From: an uncultured beta proteobacterium
GTDB taxonomy: Bacteria > Pseudomonadota > Gammaproteobacteria > Burkholderiales > Burkholderiaceae_C
Length of the DNA stretch: 5,960 bases
Assembly (NCBI GenBank): GCA_903920405.1
Contig: CAIXMC010000009.1
Coordinates: 1 to 5,960, forward strand
Direction: 5' to 3'
A model generated the notes under the pieces. The model saw nothing but the letters and a program-made list of their open reading frames with translations, made no database searches and was not told where the DNA came from. The first letter of the stretch is position 1. The number at the start of each line of letters is the position of its first letter. This document shows positions 1 through 5,960 of this stretch, piece by piece. Both the position numbers and the translations under genes were made by a program.

Positions 1-76
1 GTTTTCTTGGCAGGGGAAGCTCACACATTTGGCTGATTAGCCGTAACAAGCGCAGGCATCTGATTTCATCTCTGTC

Positions 77-101
77 CCGCCTTAAGGGGGAAGCCTACAA
101 T
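77..101 (+). promoter_or_regulatory. Possible trmB promoter with adjacent palindrome
   Basis: TACAAT at 96-101 matches the sigma-70 -10 consensus at five of six positions. No good -35 hexamer is seen 16-18 bases upstream; TGTCCC at 73-78 is poor. Just before it, 77-90 is an imperfect palindrome centred on CCTTAAGG (80-87), with one mismatched pair, which could bind a regulator or be chance. If the -10 is real, transcription would start near 107-109 and leave a leader of only about 12-14 bases. This is inference from sequence alone. Confidence 0.3.
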
Positions 102-120
102 TCAACCCACAAAATCCACC

Positions 121-864
121 ATGAACACTCTGACTGCTGCCATCCCTTCAACGCTGCATTCCATCAAAAGTTTTGTCAAGCGAAAGGGTCGAACCACGGT
201 AGCTCAGGCCAGGGCACTGCAAGAACTGGGACCACAATTTGTAGTACCCTACACATCAAATGCTCTTGATTTAGTAGCTACCTATGCAGACAGGACGGGC
301 GCTAGAGGCCAAAATGATGATCAAAGAACCATCCTTGAAATTGGCTTTGGCATGGGTGAGGCCACAGCCCACATTGCCGCGATGATGCCTGATACCTGTT
401 TTTTGTGCTGCGAGGTTCACCCCCCCGGCATAGGCGCACTGCTTAAGCGCATCGTCGAGCAAAATTTATGCAACATCCGCATTTGCGCCCACGATGCGGT
501 TGAAGTGATTGACCACATGCTGACTTTGCAAAGTCTGGATGGCGTGCATATTTTTTTTCCAGACCCTTGGCACAAGGCTCGGCATCACAAGCGCCGTTTG
601 ATTCAACCCTCACTGGTCGCCCGCCTGGCCACGCGCCTGAAAGTGGGGGGCTACATCCACTGTGCCACAGACTGGCAGCCCTATGCCGAGCAAATTTTGC
701 AAGTGTTCAGCCAAGAGCCTCTCTTCCAAAATACGGCCACCACACAACATCCTGAGTTACAGGGTTACGCCCCCAAGCCCAGTTATCGACCCTTGACCAA
801 ATTTGAAAACCGTGGTCTGAAACTCGGTCATGGGGTGTGGGACGTGGTATTTGAGCGGATTTGA
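121..864 (+). CDS. trmB: tRNA (guanine-N7-)-methyltransferase TrmB
   Basis: This 247-residue cytoplasmic enzyme uses S-adenosylmethionine to make 7-methylguanosine at position 46 of the tRNA variable loop. The N-terminal [10 protein letters not shown] (15-24) is the usual family lead-in. LEIGFGMGE (72-80) is the glycine-rich SAM-binding motif, E98 in CEVH is the expected ribose-binding acidic residue, and HDAVEV (124-129) follows. [15 protein letters not shown] (145-159) is the TrmB signature with the catalytic Asp region and basic tRNA-binding residues. ATDW (182-185) and [10 protein letters not shown] (223-232) complete the conserved set, and the length is normal. The ATG at 121 is chosen because no other ATG, GTG or TTG lies in frame after the upstream stop at 61-63, and homology starts about residue 13. 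It has no visible Shine-Dalgarno sequence. It is separated from the next gene by 52 bases that hold that gene's ribosome binding site, so it may be its own unit or the first gene of the run. Confidence 0.96.
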   Translation: MNTLTAAIPSTLHSIKSFVKRKGRTTVAQARALQELGPQFVVPYTSNALDLVATYADRTGARGQNDDQRTILEIGFGMGEATAHIAAMMPDTCFLCCEVHPPGIGALLKRIVEQNLCNIRICAHDAVEVIDHMLTLQSLDGVHIFFPDPWHKARHHKRRLIQPSLVARLATRLKVGGYIHCATDWQPYAEQILQVFSQEPLFQNTATTQHPELQGYAPKPSYRPLTKFENRGLKLGHGVWDVVFERI

Positions 865-879
865 TCCGTCGCACTACGC

Positions 880-885
880 CATAAT
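880..885 (+). promoter_or_regulatory. Possible -10 element for the exbB-lpxK-kdsB operon
   Basis: CATAAT lies in the 52-base gap after trmB and about 31 bases before the proposed exbB start, a sensible place for a promoter. No convincing -35 hexamer is at normal spacing: the nearest TTGA-type matches are 13-14 or 23 bases away. Read-through from trmB is equally possible, since no terminator-like hairpin with a T run is seen in the gap. Confidence 0.25.
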
Positions 886-905
886 CATTCTTCCTTCTTT
901 TTACC

Positions 906-909
906 GGAG
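906..909 (+). promoter_or_regulatory. Ribosome binding site that fixes the exbB TTG start
   Basis: GGAG, seven bases before TTG at 917, is the only good Shine-Dalgarno match in the trmB-exbB gap. It supports a TTG start, because no ATG or GTG lies at a useful distance in the same frame. Confidence 0.7.
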
Positions 910-916
910 TTTCAAT

Positions 917-1564
917 TTGTTTTCTGTATTACAAGCTGCAGGTTGGCCAATATGGCCATTGGTGGCCTGCTCAGTTTTAGCCCTGGCGCTGGTGATTGAG
1001 CGTTTCATCAGCCTGAGTGACACCAAAGTAGCCCCCCGCAAATTACTGAATGAAGTTTTGAGTGTGACGCGAAATTCCGTGCCCAGTCCCGATGTGGTCA
1101 GTCAGCTCGAAAAAAGCTCGGCTTTGGGCGAGGTTTTGGCCAGCGGTCTTCGCACACTCAACGCCAATCCCTCTTGCAGTGAAGACGAACTGCGATCGAG
1201 TGTGGAAAGCAGTGGCCGTTTGGTCACGCACCGTCTGGAACGCTATTTGAATCCACTGGCCACCATTGCTTCGGCTGCCCCGTTGATGGGACTTTTTGGC
1301 ACCGTGATTGGCATGATCGAAATTTTTGGTTCGCAGGCCCCGGGTTCAGGCATGGCCAGCAACCCCGCCCAACTAGCGCATGGCATCTCGGTCGCGTTAT
1401 ATAACACTGCTTTTGGACTGATTGTGGCCATCCCTTCCCTGGTTTTCTGGCGTTACTTCAGAGCCAGAGTGGATGCTTATGTGCTGACGCTGGAATTATC
1501 TTCAGAGCGTTTACTTCACCATTTGATGAGTTTGCGCCGAATGCAACCCGCCTCGAAAAAATGA
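917..1564 (+). CDS. exbB: ExbB-type (MotA/TolQ/ExbB family) proton channel protein
   Basis: This is an inner-membrane protein of about 215 residues. With ExbD it forms the proton-conducting motor family that includes ExbB, TolQ and MotA. The expected layout is visible: a first membrane segment near residues 11-27 (PIWPLVACSVLALALVIERF), a cytoplasmic domain of about 80 residues, and two C-terminal membrane segments near 112-136 and 158-180. The second segment carries the family core APLMGLFGTVIGM (121-133), and the third carries ISVALYNTAFGLIVAIP (157-173). The TTG at 917 is chosen because GGAG lies seven bases upstream and the protein then starts MFSVLQAAGW, a normal family N-terminus. An in-frame ATG at 830 lies inside trmB and would add a non-homologous extension. 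The stop overlaps the exbD start as ATGA at 1561-1564, so the two are translationally coupled. ExbB fits better than TolQ because of the lpxK-kdsB context and the lack of tolR, tolA and tolB, but no tonB is present and the energised partner is unknown. Confidence 0.9.
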   Translation: MFSVLQAAGWPIWPLVACSVLALALVIERFISLSDTKVAPRKLLNEVLSVTRNSVPSPDVVSQLEKSSALGEVLASGLRTLNANPSCSEDELRSSVESSGRLVTHRLERYLNPLATIASAAPLMGLFGTVIGMIEIFGSQAPGSGMASNPAQLAHGISVALYNTAFGLIVAIPSLVFWRYFRARVDAYVLTLELSSERLLHHLMSLRRMQPASKK

Positions 1565-1986
1565 ACTTTCAATCGCACCCCAAGGAAGAGCCAGAGATCA
1601 ATCTGATTCCTTTCATCGACGTGTTGCTGGTGATTTTGATTTTTTTAATGCTATCAACCACCTACAGCAAATTTACAGAACTGCAAATCAATTTGCCCGT
1701 GGCAGACGTCGATACGCAACAACAGCATCCCAAAGAAGTGGTTGTGGGTATCACTGCAGAAGGGCAATTCAGCATTGACAAGCAGCCCATCAGCGCCAAA
1801 ACTGTGCCAGAGTTGGCAGCAGCCCTTCAAGCCACCAAGGCAGACCCCGATGCGGTTTTGATCATTGTGGCCGACGCAGCAACTCGCCACCAGGCCGTGG
1901 TCAGTGTCATGGAGGCCTCGCGCAGTGCGGGTTTGTCACGCATCACCTTTACCAGCCAGTCCACCAGACAAGCCGCTACGCCCTGA
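1561..1986 (+). CDS. exbD: ExbD/TolR-family biopolymer transport protein
   Basis: This 141-residue protein is the partner of the upstream ExbB-type channel. It has a short cytoplasmic N-terminus, one membrane segment and a periplasmic domain. [18 protein letters not shown] (14-31) is the signature segment, and D20 is the conserved membrane aspartate needed for proton flow in ExbD and TolR. The rest (residues 40-141) is the usual small periplasmic domain: hydrophilic, with [14 protein letters not shown] (64-77) and [17 protein letters not shown] (98-114) matching the ExbD fold. Length is normal. The ATG overlaps the exbB stop by four bases and has no strong ribosome binding site of its own, so translation probably depends on ribosomes finishing exbB. 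The lpxK start follows four bases after its stop. A TolR label cannot be excluded by sequence alone; the neighbours favour ExbD. Confidence 0.92.
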   Translation: MNFQSHPKEEPEINLIPFIDVLLVILIFLMLSTTYSKFTELQINLPVADVDTQQQHPKEVVVGITAEGQFSIDKQPISAKTVPELAAALQATKADPDAVLIIVADAATRHQAVVSVMEASRSAGLSRITFTSQSTRQAATP

Positions 1987-1990
1987 ATTC

Positions 1991-3031
1991 ATGAGGTTGA
2001 TTCTGAAAGCGTGGCTGGAGCGCATCATGCGCACGGCCTGGCTGCAGCGCGGCTGGCTGGCCTGGATGTTGTGGCCTCTTTCTTTGATGTATGGCGCTAT
2101 GGTGCGTTTGCGCCAACAAGGCTTTCGCCGGGGTTGGTTTCACAGTGACCGTCTGCCTGTTCCCGTCATAGTCGTTGGCAATCTGGTGGCCGGCGGTGCT
2201 GGCAAAACGCCTTTGGTCATCGCTTTGGTCCAGCATCTGCAGGCACAGGGCATTGCAGTGGGTGTTATTTCACGCGGTTATGGACGACGCAGCACTTCTT
2301 GTGTGCGAGTCCTCGCCAAGATGCCTGTTGCCGATGTGGGGGATGAACCCGCACTGATTCACCAGCGCACCGGCGCGCCCGTGGTGGTGGGGCATCCGCG
2401 CATTCTGGCCGGAAAAATGCTGTTGGCCCAAGTGCCCCCTATCCAAATACTGGTGTGTGATGATGGACTGCAACACCTGGCTTTGCAGCGAGACCTAGAC
2501 ATTGGAGTGTTTGATGACCGAGGGGTGGGCAACGGCTTTTTATTGCCCGCCGGGCCATTGCGTGAAGCCTGGCCACGTTCACTAGACCTGCTTCTTCACA
2601 CCGGCGCACATCCCTCTTTTGCCGGCTTGACCGCCCGACGAAGTTTGGGTGCAACAGCCATTCGTGCAGATGGCAGCACGGTGCTGCTGGCCGAGTTGGC
2701 ACACGCGCACTCACATCCCCTCTTGGCGTTGGCGGCCATTGCTCAACCCGAAACTTTTTTTGCCATGCTGCGTGAACAAGGCGTCCCTCTGGCTGACACA
2801 TTGAGCCTGCCAGATCACTATGATTTCAGTAGCTATCAACGCATACTGGATAAGCGTTACAGCCTGATTTGCACTGAAAAAGATGCCGTCAAATTATGGC
2901 CTATCCGACCGGATGCACTGGCGGTTTCCCTGGTCTTTGAGCCTGAACCTGCGTTTTGGGCCGCATTTGATCAACAGATACACAGACTTTTGGCCAGTTA
3001 TCATCACGCCCATGGACACACGACTTCTTGA
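1991..3031 (+). CDS. lpxK: Tetraacyldisaccharide 4'-kinase LpxK
   Basis: LpxK uses ATP to phosphorylate the 4' position of tetraacyldisaccharide 1-phosphate, giving lipid IVA, at the cytoplasmic face of the inner membrane in lipid A synthesis. Read from ATG 1991 it has 346 residues. A hydrophobic N-terminal anchor, [16 protein letters not shown] (25-40), leads to [18 protein letters not shown] (57-74), which holds the Walker A loop. SRGYGR (94-99), GDEP (117-120), CDDGLQH (156-162) with the conserved acidic pair, LPAGPLRE (185-192), PDHYDF (274-279) and TEKDAVKL (295-302) are all in family order. The start is uncertain. ATG 1991 lies four bases after the exbD stop but lacks a Shine-Dalgarno site. 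ATG 2027, with GGAG six bases upstream, would give 334 residues and an N-terminus closer in length to E. coli LpxK. An in-frame ATG at 1865 would run through exbD and is rejected. The 3' end overlaps the next gene by 20 bases. Confidence 0.95.
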   Translation: MRLILKAWLERIMRTAWLQRGWLAWMLWPLSLMYGAMVRLRQQGFRRGWFHSDRLPVPVIVVGNLVAGGAGKTPLVIALVQHLQAQGIAVGVISRGYGRRSTSCVRVLAKMPVADVGDEPALIHQRTGAPVVVGHPRILAGKMLLAQVPPIQILVCDDGLQHLALQRDLDIGVFDDRGVGNGFLLPAGPLREAWPRSLDLLLHTGAHPSFAGLTARRSLGATAIRADGSTVLLAELAHAHSHPLLALAAIAQPETFFAMLREQGVPLADTLSLPDHYDFSSYQRILDKRYSLICTEKDAVKLWPIRPDALAVSLVFEPEPAFWAAFDQQIHRLLASYHHAHGHTTS

Positions 3032-3194
3032 CTTGCTGGTTTGCCCCGTCACCAAGGGGCATTTGGAATACAAACGCGAAACCCAAGAGCTGATTTCGCA
3101 CAGCGCACGGCTGGCCTATCCAGTGCGCGATGGCATTCCCATTTTGCTGGAATGCGAAGCACGCCCATTGACCGATGAAGAATTGGGCTTGTAA
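3012..3194 (+). CDS. Trm112-like protein (YcaR/UPF0434 family)
   Basis: This 60-residue protein matches the E. coli YcaR family throughout: [16 protein letters not shown] (1-16), then [18 protein letters not shown] (34-51) and an acidic end LTDEEL (53-58). Relatives of yeast Trm112 bind and stabilise methyltransferases, but the role of the short bacterial form is not established. The Trm112-type metal knuckle usually has paired cysteines (CPxC); here only C11 remains, followed by V and T, with a distant C48, so zinc binding by this site is unlikely. The start is fixed by homology to MD.RLL. It lies inside the end of lpxK (20-base overlap, different frame) with no clear ribosome binding site, so it is probably coupled to lpxK. 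Only two bases separate its stop from the kdsB start. Its position between lpxK and kdsB is conserved in gamma- and betaproteobacteria, which suggests a link to the operon rather than chance. Confidence 0.9.
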   Translation: MDTRLLDLLVCPVTKGHLEYKRETQELISHSARLAYPVRDGIPILLECEARPLTDEELGL

Positions 3195-3196
3195 GC

Positions 3197-3952
3197 ATGA
3201 AATTCACCGTCATCATTCCAGCGCGGATGGCATCTTCGCGCCTGCCCAACAAACCCTTAGTCGATATTGCTGGAATTCCCATGGTGGTACGCGTCGCACA
3301 AAAGGTGTTGTCCATCGGTAGCAAAGGGGGACTGGCAAAGGTGGTGGTGGCGACTGACAGTCCACAAATCATTGATGTCTGCCAGCATTGGGGCGTTGAT
3401 GCCCTGCTGACGCATTCTGACCATGCCTCTGGCACGGATCGCGTCGCGCAGGCCTGTGACCTGTTAAAACTGCCTAACGATGCCATTGTGGTCAATGTAC
3501 AAGGCGACGAACCTCTGATAGAGCCGAAACTCGTGGTGGCCGTTGCAAAGATTATGCACAATATGCCATCTGCTTGCATGAGTACGGCCGCAACAGCTAT
3601 CACTTCAGTCGAAGATTTTCATAACCCCAATGTGGTCAAAGTCGTGCTGGAGACCAACGGTTTTGCCTTGTATTTCAGCCGTGCCAGTATCCCTTTTCTA
3701 CGAGACGCTCCCGACCAATTGCCCAGCCCGGCCCCTTTACGGCACATTGGCCTGTATGCTTACCGTGCCCGTTTTTTGCGGCAATTTACAAAACTGACGC
3801 CCTCGCCGCTGGAACGCGCCGAGTCACTCGAACAACTGCGTGCCTTGTGGCATGGGGAGCTTATCGCAGTGCATGTGACTGATCACGATGCCAGTGTGGG
3901 CATTGATACCCCTGAAGACCTTGAACGGGTACGGCGGGCATTGGGTTACTGA
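3197..3952 (+). CDS. kdsB: 3-deoxy-manno-octulosonate cytidylyltransferase (CMP-Kdo synthetase) KdsB
   Basis: KdsB joins CTP and Kdo to make CMP-Kdo, the donor for the first inner-core sugars of LPS, in the cytoplasm. The 251-residue length is normal. The nucleotide-binding N-terminus reads [16 protein letters not shown] (6-21), with the conserved Arg and Lys. VATDS (51-55), HASGTDR (76-82), [11 protein letters not shown] (98-108) with the metal-binding Asp, and NPNVVKVV (143-150) follow. YFSRASIPF (159-167), RHIGLYAYR (182-190), [11 protein letters not shown] (205-215) and [10 protein letters not shown] (234-243) complete the family pattern. The ATG is two bases after the stop of the Trm112-like gene and lacks a strong ribosome binding site, consistent with coupling. 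It acts downstream of LpxK's product, because Kdo is transferred from CMP-Kdo to lipid IVA. It appears to be the last gene of the tightly packed part of the operon. Confidence 0.97.
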   Translation: MKFTVIIPARMASSRLPNKPLVDIAGIPMVVRVAQKVLSIGSKGGLAKVVVATDSPQIIDVCQHWGVDALLTHSDHASGTDRVAQACDLLKLPNDAIVVNVQGDEPLIEPKLVVAVAKIMHNMPSACMSTAATAITSVEDFHNPNVVKVVLETNGFALYFSRASIPFLRDAPDQLPSPAPLRHIGLYAYRARFLRQFTKLTPSPLERAESLEQLRALWHGELIAVHVTDHDASVGIDTPEDLERVRRALGY

Positions 3953-4654
<702 letters not shown>

Positions 4655-4656
4655 AA

Positions 4657-4661
4657 GAGGG
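4657..4661 (+). promoter_or_regulatory. Weak ribosome binding site for the glycosyltransferase gene
   Basis: GAGGG lies 11 bases before GTG 4673 and 17 before ATG 4679. The first spacing is long but workable and the second is too long, so it slightly favours the GTG start. The site sits directly after the adk stop codon, so coupling to adk is also possible. Confidence 0.4.
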
Positions 4662-4672
4662 TCTGATTCAAA

Positions 4673-5812
4673 GTGATCATGAACCCCGCCAACATTTTGC
4701 TTATCAAGTCTCACAGCATGGGCATTGGCGATGTGTTGCGTAGCTCGGCTGCTTGGGCTGCATTGAAACAACGTTGGCCAGATGCTCGGTTGCATTTGCT
4801 GTTTTTGAGCCGTCACCCCGGTTACCCGACTGAGCAACTGATTCGTGAACATCATTTACTGACCAGCGCGCACTTTGTGGCGGTAACAACCGATGCACCG
4901 GATGCACCTGCCAGCAAACGCCTGCCCCGTATGGCGGTTGATCAAGCCGTTGACGTGGTGCTGCACTCTACGCCGATTGATCTGATCATTGATTTTGAAC
5001 CTGCTGGTATGCGCACCACGCTGCTGACCTGGCGGCTGGCGCGGCAAAAGAAAGCCGTATCGGTTGGCATTGCCCAATTTGTGCTGCGCAAACTGTTTTA
5101 TACCCATGGGTCACCATCGGTGGAGCTTTACTGTCAGCGACAAAGTTTAATTGCGCCTATGGACTACACCGAGAAGGATTTTGTTGCTTTGGCCGCGCTG
5201 GGCATTGATCGAAATGGCATCCCCATCAATTTGCGTGTGAGTGATGCGGGGCAAGCCTGGCAACAAAAGCACTTGATTGATGACCATGACATGATGAGGG
5301 TGACGCTGAATATTGGTTGCGGCACCAACGGTGCTTTACCCAAGCGTCCGGCCATGCAGCCTTTGGTGGATGGCATGGTGGCGCTGTACCGACGCTTTCC
5401 TTTCAGGCTGCATTTGTCAGGGGCTGATTTTGAAAAGACGGTCAATGTTGAGTTTCAGTCTGAATTTGCCAAGTCACTTGCCGCACAAGGCATGTTCTGT
5501 GAGGTGCATGACTGGTCGGGTCAATGCAGCTTGAGCCAACTCACCGGTTTGCTTGGTGCGTCAGACTTGGTGATTTCCAGCGATTCTGGCCCATATCACA
5601 TGGCCGTCGCATTAGGCATACCTACAGTATGCTGGTTTAATTTTGAAACAACTGCCTCTTATCACCGACAAATGGGTGTGCAGATGGTGATTAACCCCTC
5701 TGCCGATGCGTTCACGGCTGCTGCAGTTCAGGCTTTGGTACTTTTTAATCCCCAAGCAAAACAGCATACTGCTCCTTGGCACGAATCCATTGATCGTGCG
5801 TTCCCATTTTGA
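4673..5812 (+). CDS. Glycosyltransferase family 9 (heptosyltransferase-type) protein
   Basis: This 379-residue protein looks like a GT-B fold transferase of family 9, which includes the LPS heptosyltransferases WaaC, WaaF and WaaQ. The N-terminal half begins NILLIKSHSMGIGDVL (7-22), where the GD pair (19-20) aligns with the family's catalytic aspartate region, followed by an ALKQRWPDARLHLL stretch (30-43). The C-terminal half has NIGCGTNGALPKRP (213-226), a sugar-nucleotide-binding stretch HDWSGQCSLSQLTGLLGASDLVI (279-301), and the signature SSDSGPYHMAVALGIPTVCWF (302-322) with D304. There is no signal peptide; such enzymes act at the cytoplasmic face of the inner membrane. The donor and acceptor cannot be read from sequence, so I give no symbol. 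The start is GTG 4673 (an in-frame stop lies at 4664-4666) or ATG 4679, which would shorten it by two residues. It follows adk by 18 bases. Nearby lpxK and kdsB make LPS core assembly a fair guess, but O-antigen or another glycan is possible. Confidence 0.85.
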   Translation: MIMNPANILLIKSHSMGIGDVLRSSAAWAALKQRWPDARLHLLFLSRHPGYPTEQLIREHHLLTSAHFVAVTTDAPDAPASKRLPRMAVDQAVDVVLHSTPIDLIIDFEPAGMRTTLLTWRLARQKKAVSVGIAQFVLRKLFYTHGSPSVELYCQRQSLIAPMDYTEKDFVALAALGIDRNGIPINLRVSDAGQAWQQKHLIDDHDMMRVTLNIGCGTNGALPKRPAMQPLVDGMVALYRRFPFRLHLSGADFEKTVNVEFQSEFAKSLAAQGMFCEVHDWSGQCSLSQLTGLLGASDLVISSDSGPYHMAVALGIPTVCWFNFETTASYHRQMGVQMVINPSADAFTAAAVQALVLFNPQAKQHTAPWHESIDRAFPF

Positions 5813-5960
5813 AACCCGATGGACCCTACCCAAGCGTCAAGATCACAATGTGCGTGAAGTGGTGCAAGGTAACCGTTTAGACCCCCACCTCAGGCCGCAA
5901 TTTGTGCCCCATCTTGCCCTAGCAGCCTGTCGGACTTGATTGGTAAGTTATTGATTTATA
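5813..5960. other. Right-hand end with no supported gene
   Basis: After the glycosyltransferase stop I find no convincing gene, hairpin terminator or RNA. A frame open to 5939 mostly overlaps the glycosyltransferase gene, and its unique 42 or so residues match no family I recognise. The strand that would read into the next region ends in AT-rich sequence (5941-5960). AGCAGCCTGTCGGACTTGAT at 5921-5940 faintly recalls the ends of some insertion sequences, but I could not check this. Confidence 0.4.

Noticed and set aside
1..120. End of an upstream gene or a small divergent gene before trmB
   Set aside because: Two plus-strand frames stop by position 40, and the third runs on into trmB in the wrong frame. 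A minus-strand ATG here opens only about ten codons. Nothing recognisable is present.
1865..1990. Upstream extension of the lpxK frame into exbD
   Set aside because: The 42 extra residues lie over conserved exbD coding sequence and resemble no LpxK N-terminus.
2439..2801. Minus-strand open frame of 120 codons within lpxK
   Set aside because: It is antisense to conserved LpxK motifs. The product is rich in Arg, Pro, Cys and His, as expected for a shadow frame, and has no family features.
121..3194. Functional pairing of TrmB with the Trm112-like protein
   Set aside because: Both relate to methylation by name and lie close together, but bacterial TrmB is known to act without a Trm112 partner and the genes are in different units. 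Nothing in the sequence supports a complex.
3049..3603. Long open frame on the minus strand (184 codons) across the Trm112-like gene and kdsB
   Set aside because: It is fully antisense to two well-conserved genes, and its product has no recognisable domain or ribosome site.
4889..4913. Short direct repeat GATGCACC...GATGCACC
   Set aside because: It encodes a repeated DAP in a variable loop of the glycosyltransferase and is too short to count as a repeat element.
5706..5939. Plus-strand open frame at the end of the window
   Set aside because: It starts inside the glycosyltransferase gene in another frame, has no ribosome site and shows no recognisable family. It may be chance, though its last part could be a remnant.

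Overview
The window looks like ordinary chromosomal core sequence from a betaproteobacterium, most likely order Burkholderiales. The reasons are gene order (exbB-exbD-lpxK-Trm112-kdsB-adk, typical of that group), the protein sequences (for example a CPVT rather than CPVC motif in the Trm112-like protein, and the long non-zinc LID of Adk), and moderate GC content judged by eye. Eight intact protein genes lie on the + strand and none on the - strand. I see no tRNA or rRNA gene, CRISPR array or complete mobile element.

Layout. Positions 1-120 form a short non-coding leader with a possible promoter. 121-864 encodes the tRNA m7G46 methyltransferase TrmB. After a 52-bp gap with a clear ribosome binding site comes a tightly packed cluster at 917-3952: an ExbB-type and an ExbD-type proton-channel protein, lipid A 4'-kinase LpxK, a 60-residue Trm112-like protein and CMP-Kdo synthetase KdsB. 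These genes overlap or are a few bases apart, which points to one transcript with translational coupling. A 48-bp pyrimidine-rich gap with a good ribosome binding site precedes adenylate kinase (4001-4654). Eighteen bases later follows a family 9 (heptosyltransferase-type) glycosyltransferase (4673-5812). The last 148 bases (5813-5960) hold no gene I can support and may be the edge of a different element.

How the genes fit together. LpxK phosphorylates the lipid A precursor, KdsB activates Kdo so it can be attached to the product, and the glycosyltransferase may add a sugar to LPS core or another surface glycan. ExbB and ExbD would form an inner-membrane proton-driven motor. No tonB is present, so its partner is unknown, but its place in an LPS operon suggests an envelope role. 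Adk and TrmB are housekeeping genes linked by position.

I did not find a new biological system. The points most worth a second look are the ExbB/ExbD pair without TonB inside a lipid A operon, the Trm112-like protein that has lost its metal-ligand cysteine pair, the unassigned glycosyltransferase, and the unexplained right-hand end.
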